Assembly (NCBI GenBank): GCA_045657645.1
Contig: JAZOTL010000038.1
Coordinates: 1 to 8,914, forward strand
Direction of reading: 5' to 3'
DNA: 8,914 bases
From: RGIG7300 sp045657645
GTDB lineage: Bacteria; Bacillota; Clostridia; Oscillospirales; CAG-272
The translations under genes were made by a program, and so were the position numbers. Shown piece by piece: positions 6,299 to 8,914 of this stretch (positions are counted from its first letter, which is position 1; each line of letters begins with the position of its first letter). The notes under the pieces are model-generated. The model had not been told where the DNA came from and did no database searches. It was given only the letters and a program-made list of their open reading frames with translations.

Positions 6299-7993
6299 AT
6301 GGAAAACAACTACGCTATCCACAAAAAAGTTGACTACACCGACATCCGCGAAATAGTTGAAAGCATCGGTTACAGATATGCCGATAAAATTGCCTACACT
6401 TACCGCAACAAAGCTTCCGATAAGGAATACATCGAGGTATCCTATGAACAGATGCGTGATGATGTAAGAGCCCTTTCTACAGAGCTTATTTCAAAAGGCT
6501 TTGCAGGTAAGCATATAGGTCTTATAGGCAAGCTCAGCTATCCTTGGGTACTTATATACTATTCCGTACTTGCTATCGGCAGCGTACTTGTTCCCCTTGA
6601 CCGTGACTGGGGAGCAGAGGAGCTTGCTGATACTATGAAAAACGCAGATATAGAGCATTTCTTCTGCGAAACCTCCCTTGCAAGCAAGGGTGCTGAAATT
6701 TCCGCTATCCTTGGTTGTGAGCCTGCGATTAACCTTGAAGGTGAAGGTGAAAACACCGTTGCAGAGCTTTTGGCTGCAGGTAAGGAAAAGTTTGCTCAGG
6801 GTGATGCTTCCTACTATCAAACCATCATCGATCCCGACAAGCTTGCTATGCTTGTGTTTACCTCCGGCACAACCGGTAAGGGTAAGGGCGTTATGCTTTC
6901 ACAGCGCAACTTTATATCCGATATGACAGAAGTTGTTCAGTTTATGGACTTCACCGAAAAGACCATAGCTCTCCTCCCGCCCCACCATACTTACGGTTCC
7001 AGCGTATGTATTCTTGGCGAAAACCTTATAGGTGTTAACAGCTATATTTCACAGGGTATCAGATATACCTTGAAGGAAATACAGGAGCAAAAGCCCGGTC
7101 ACCTTGTACTTGTTCCCCTTTACCTTGAAACCTTCCACAGAAAAGTTCTTGCAAACATTAAGGAGCAGGGTAAGGAAAAGGCATTTAACGCAATGGTAAA
7201 GATGAGCAACACAATGCTCAAAATGGGCGTAGACGTTCGCCGCAAGCTTTTCAAATCCGTGCTCAACGCATTTGGCGGTAATTTGAGAATGGTTATTTCC
7301 GGTGGTGCATATATTTCACCCGAAATCATCTCCTTCTTTAACGCTATCGGTATTTCCGTGCTTAACGGCTACGGTATTACAGAGTGCGCTCCCATTATCT
7401 CCGTTAACTACAGCAAGAACATAGTTCCTAAGAGCGTTGGTACAGTTCTTGCTATAGAAGAGGCAAAAATTGCCGACCCCGATGAAAACGGTGAGGGTGA
7501 GATATGCGTAAAGGGCCCCAACGTAATGATGGGTTACTTTAAGGATGAAGAAGCTACCGCTGCAGCATTTGACGAAGAAGGTTTCTTCAAAACAGGTGAC
7601 TACGGTAAGCTTGATGAAAACAACAACCTTTATATCACAGGCAGACTGAAGAACCTTATCATCCTTTCTAACGGTAAAAACGTATACCCTGAAGAAATAG
7701 AAAATGAATTCGCTTCAGTTCCCGGCATACTTGATATAGTAGTATACGAAGGTCAGAGCAAACGCGGTGCTTCCCACAACGCTATCGTTGCGGAGATATA
7801 TCCCGATAATGACTACCTTAAGAAGAATGGCGTTGAGGACGCTTCTGCTTACTTCCAGGAATTTATCAACAACTACAACCGCAATGCAATTCCCTATAAG
7901 AAGATAGGTATTCTTAAAATACGTTGTGAGGACTTCCCCAAGAACACACTTCGTAAGATTATGAGATTTAAGATGGATAAAACTATCGATTAA
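6299..7993 (+). CDS. AMP-forming acyl-CoA synthetase/ligase (ANL superfamily)
   Basis: The 564-residue protein shows the adenylate-forming core motifs in order: phosphate-binding loop FTSGTTGKGKGV (187-198), YGITE (358-362), TGD (432-434), the hinge region GRLKNLIILSNGKNVYPEEIE (448-468) and the C-terminal PKNTLRKIMR (547-556) with catalytic Lys553. It probably activates a carboxylic acid with ATP to an acyl-AMP and then a thioester in the cytoplasm; overall form resembles long-chain fatty acyl-CoA ligases, but acyl transfer to a carrier protein cannot be excluded. Two motif positions differ from the common consensus: Gly195 replaces the usual Pro in the P loop, and Arg552 replaces Gly before the catalytic Lys. 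The AAAGGTGAT Shine-Dalgarno (6282-6290) precedes the ATG. A monocistronic unit divergent from tetR, it ends at its own terminator. Confidence 0.9.
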   Translation: MENNYAIHKKVDYTDIREIVESIGYRYADKIAYTYRNKASDKEYIEVSYEQMRDDVRALSTELISKGFAGKHIGLIGKLSYPWVLIYYSVLAIGSVLVPLDRDWGAEELADTMKNADIEHFFCETSLASKGAEISAILGCEPAINLEGEGENTVAELLAAGKEKFAQGDASYYQTIIDPDKLAMLVFTSGTTGKGKGVMLSQRNFISDMTEVVQFMDFTEKTIALLPPHHTYGSSVCILGENLIGVNSYISQGIRYTLKEIQEQKPGHLVLVPLYLETFHRKVLANIKEQGKEKAFNAMVKMSNTMLKMGVDVRRKLFKSVLNAFGGNLRMVISGGAYISPEIISFFNAIGISVLNGYGITECAPIISVNYSKNIVPKSVGTVLAIEEAKIADPDENGEGEICVKGPNVMMGYFKDEEATAAAFDEEGFFKTGDYGKLDENNNLYITGRLKNLIILSNGKNVYPEEIENEFASVPGILDIVVYEGQSKRGASHNAIVAEIYPDNDYLKKNGVEDASAYFQEFINNYNRNAIPYKKIGILKIRCEDFPKNTLRKIMRFKMDKTID

Positions 7994-8001
7994 CAATTTA
8001 T

Positions 8002-8039
8002 CAAAAAGGTCGTTTTTACGGCCTTTTTGTTTATTTTTT
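8002..8039 (+). terminator. rho-independent terminator of the ligase gene
   Basis: A 12-bp stem, 8002-8013 with 8018-8029, has one T-G wobble and closes a TTTT loop, followed by GTTT and a run of six T. It begins 8 nt after the ligase stop codon and separates that gene from the ribosomal operon. Confidence 0.9.
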
Positions 8040-8050
8040 CAAAAAAACGG

Positions 8051-8080
8051 TTGACATATGCTTTTAATATATGATATAAT
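8051..8080 (+). promoter_or_regulatory. strong extended -10 promoter of the rplU operon
   Basis: A perfect -35 TTGACA (8051-8056) is followed after 18 bp by a perfect -10 TATAAT (8075-8080) with an upstream TGA that makes an extended -10 (8072-8074). Transcription should start near 8087, placing the whole L21 leader in the transcript. Confidence 0.9.
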
Positions 8081-8096
8081 ATCTTGCCGCATAATG

Positions 8097-8176
8097 TTCA
8101 GGTTCTAAAAAGGTATTCCCTATGCCTTACCTGTGTTAGCGAGTCTGCCGTAAAATCGGCTTTAGAAAGTGAGGTG
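8097..8176 (+). promoter_or_regulatory. ribosomal protein L21 leader RNA
   Basis: The untranslated leader of rplU folds into a closed multi-branch structure. The closing stem is TTCTAAA (8103-8109) with TTTAGAA (8161-8167). Inside it are a hairpin AGGTA (8111-8115)/TACCT (8128-8132) and a hairpin GCCG (8147-8150)/CGGC (8157-8160). Between them is the single-stranded stretch GTGTTAGCGAGTCT, which I recall as the conserved core of the Firmicutes L21 leader family (Rfam RF00559). The closing stem ends 4 bases before the AGGTG ribosome binding site, so binding of L21 here could limit its own translation. The stems are seen directly; the family name and autoregulation come from established knowledge. 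Confidence 0.8.
8172..8176 (+). promoter_or_regulatory. ribosome binding site that fixes the L21 GTG start
   Basis: AGGTG lies 6 nt before the GTG at 8183. The frame stays open upstream to an ATG at 8084, but that stretch is the structured leader and precedes the predicted transcript start. The protein from GTG begins with the standard L21 N-terminus. Confidence 0.85.
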
Positions 8177-8182
8177 CTTTTC

Positions 8183-8494
8183 GTGTTTGCTATTATTGAA
8201 ACAGGCGGAAAGCAGTACAAAGTTAATGAGGGAGACATCCTTTTCATCGAGAAGCTCGATGTTAACGAGGGTGACACTGTAACCTTTGACAAGGTACTTG
8301 CAGTTCGCGATGGAGACAAGTTCGTCTGCGGTAATCCTTGTGTTGAGGGCGCTACCGTTACAGCTAACGTTGTAAAGAACGGTAAGGGCAAGAAGATTCA
8401 TGTTCTCAAGTACAAGCCTAAGAAGAACGAGAAGAAGAAGATCGGTCATCGTCAGCCTTATACCAAGGTTCAGATAACCAAGATCGCAGGCTAA
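8183..8494 (+). CDS. rplU: 50S ribosomal protein L21
   Basis: From the GTG start this encodes 103 residues, the usual bacterial L21 length. It opens (M)FAIIETGGKQYKV, the L21 signature, and has the basic C-terminal stretch with GHRQPYTKVQI and the ITKI ending. L21 binds 23S rRNA in the large subunit. It is the first gene of rplU-prp-rpmA, with prp starting 1 nt after its stop. Codon choice is biased toward AAG, GTT and AAC as in highly expressed genes, unlike the ATA-rich genes on the left. Expression is probably autoregulated through the leader at 8097-8176. Confidence 0.97.
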   Translation: MFAIIETGGKQYKVNEGDILFIEKLDVNEGDTVTFDKVLAVRDGDKFVCGNPCVEGATVTANVVKNGKGKKIHVLKYKPKKNEKKKIGHRQPYTKVQITKIAG

Positions 8495-8495
8495 T

Positions 8496-8867
8496 ATGGT
8501 CAATATTACATTCTATAAAAGGAATGGAATATACTATAAGTTCGTTGAGGAAGGTCATGCACTTTTCGCAGAATCGGGCGCAGATATAGTATGTTCAGCC
8601 ATATCGGCAATGACAATGCTTGTTGTTAATTCTATCGAGGTTTCCTATGCTTCCGATGTATCATATACAATTGATGCAGATAGCAACAGGATAACCGTTA
8701 CAGCAATGGAGGCGCTTCCCGAATTCTGTACAGAAGAAAAGAAGCAATACGCCATAGCAGGAATAATGCAGGCATATTATCTCGAGCTTATGAGCATGCT
8801 CGATGACTACTACGATTACGTAGATGTCAACGAGATTACAGAGGAAGAAGATCCTCTGACAGATTAA
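8496..8867 (+). CDS. prp: ribosomal-processing cysteine protease Prp
   Basis: This 123-residue protein between rplU and rpmA matches the Prp (YsxB) family. The catalytic pair is visible as His21 in EEGHA and Cys33 in DIVCSAIS, with the conserved spacing of 11 residues between them. The C-terminus is very acidic (EITEEEDPLTD). In Staphylococcus aureus Prp removes an N-terminal extension from L27, a step needed for ribosome assembly; the rpmA fragment downstream has such an extension. It begins 1 nt after the rplU stop, with AGG at 8488-8490 as a modest binding site inside rplU, indicating coupled translation. It was formerly annotated as ysxB, DUF464. Confidence 0.93.
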   Translation: MVNITFYKRNGIYYKFVEEGHALFAESGADIVCSAISAMTMLVVNSIEVSYASDVSYTIDADSNRITVTAMEALPEFCTEEKKQYAIAGIMQAYYLELMSMLDDYYDYVDVNEITEEEDPLTD

Positions 8868-8885
8868 TTACGGAGGTATTTGAAA

Positions 8886-8914
8886 ATGTTGAGAATCAGT
8901 TTACAGTTTTTTGC
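8886..8914 (+). CDS. rpmA: 50S ribosomal protein L27, N-terminus only (cut by window end)
   Basis: A strong GGAGG (8872-8876) precedes ATG at 8886. The visible residues MLRISLQFF plus a likely Ala match the cleavable N-terminal extension of Firmicutes L27, which Prp cuts after the two Phe residues. The rest of the gene, including the conserved KKG region, is outside the window. The short reading is convincing because of the motif and the preceding rplU-prp pair. Confidence 0.9.

Noticed and set aside
8084..8182. N-terminal extension of L21 from an upstream in-frame ATG
   Set aside because: The stretch is the structured leader RNA, the ATG lies before the predicted transcript start, and the GTG at 8183 has a good ribosome binding site and gives the standard L21 length.
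8839..8858. Hairpin CAGAGGA/TCCTCTG near the end of prp
   Set aside because: It is a 7-bp stem with a 6-nt loop inside coding sequence and without a T tract; it may be chance in a Glu-rich codon run, and a role in rpmA translation is unsupported.
1..8914. Search for CRISPR arrays, insertion sequences, att sites, toxin-antitoxin or defence genes
   Set aside because: No regularly spaced repeats, terminal inverted repeats, transposase or recognisable defence motifs were seen; all sizeable reading frames fit metabolic, regulatory or ribosomal genes.

Overview
The window looks like a chromosomal segment from a Gram-positive anaerobe of the Clostridia, probably a gut or rumen member of the Oscillospirales/Ruminococcaceae type; this placement is an inference. 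It rests on the AT-rich intergenic DNA, near-consensus sigma-A promoters with 17-18 bp spacers, strong Shine-Dalgarno sites, frequent ATA isoleucine codons, and the order rplU - prp (cysteine protease) - rpmA with an N-terminally extended L27. That last trait is typical of Firmicutes and their relatives. I see no phage, insertion sequence, CRISPR or plasmid genes.

Layout. (1) 1-375: a possible leftward promoter at the extreme left edge, then a self-contained tRNA-Gln(CTG) unit with a consensus promoter, CCA-encoding tRNA and strong terminator, then the promoter of the next gene. (2) 376-1590: an SGNH/GDSL esterase and a small helical protein resembling the ferritin-like/DUF2383 group, ending at a long hairpin. 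(3) 1582-4677: a catabolic pair, a 12-helix MFS transporter and a cytoplasmic family 2 glycoside hydrolase 6 bp downstream, with their own promoter. This suggests import of an intact glycoside followed by intracellular hydrolysis. (4) 4647-6257: a leftward two-gene unit, a TetR-type regulator and a membrane-anchored alpha/beta hydrolase that overlap by ATGA. It shares a symmetric hairpin terminator with the convergent glycosidase gene. (5) 6171-8039: an AMP-forming acyl-CoA ligase transcribed rightward, with its own terminator. (6) 8051-8914: the ribosomal rplU-prp-rpmA operon with extended -10 promoter and L21 leader RNA; rpmA is cut by the window edge after about 9.7 codons.

The most notable regulatory arrangement is between tetR and the ligase gene. 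Two near-consensus promoters face each other, and a 16-bp palindrome at 6207-6222 sits where the two predicted transcripts overlap. One TetR dimer there could block both promoters, giving autoregulation plus control of the ligase. A module of regulator, membrane-bound esterase and acyl-CoA ligase would suit release and activation of an acyl or carboxylic acid substrate, but the substrate cannot be read from the sequence.

Two start sites differ from the longest reading frames: the MFS protein most likely starts at 1641, and L21 starts at the GTG at 8183, just after its structured leader. Most of the window is ordinary housekeeping or accessory metabolism. I did not find a convincing new defence or mobile system.
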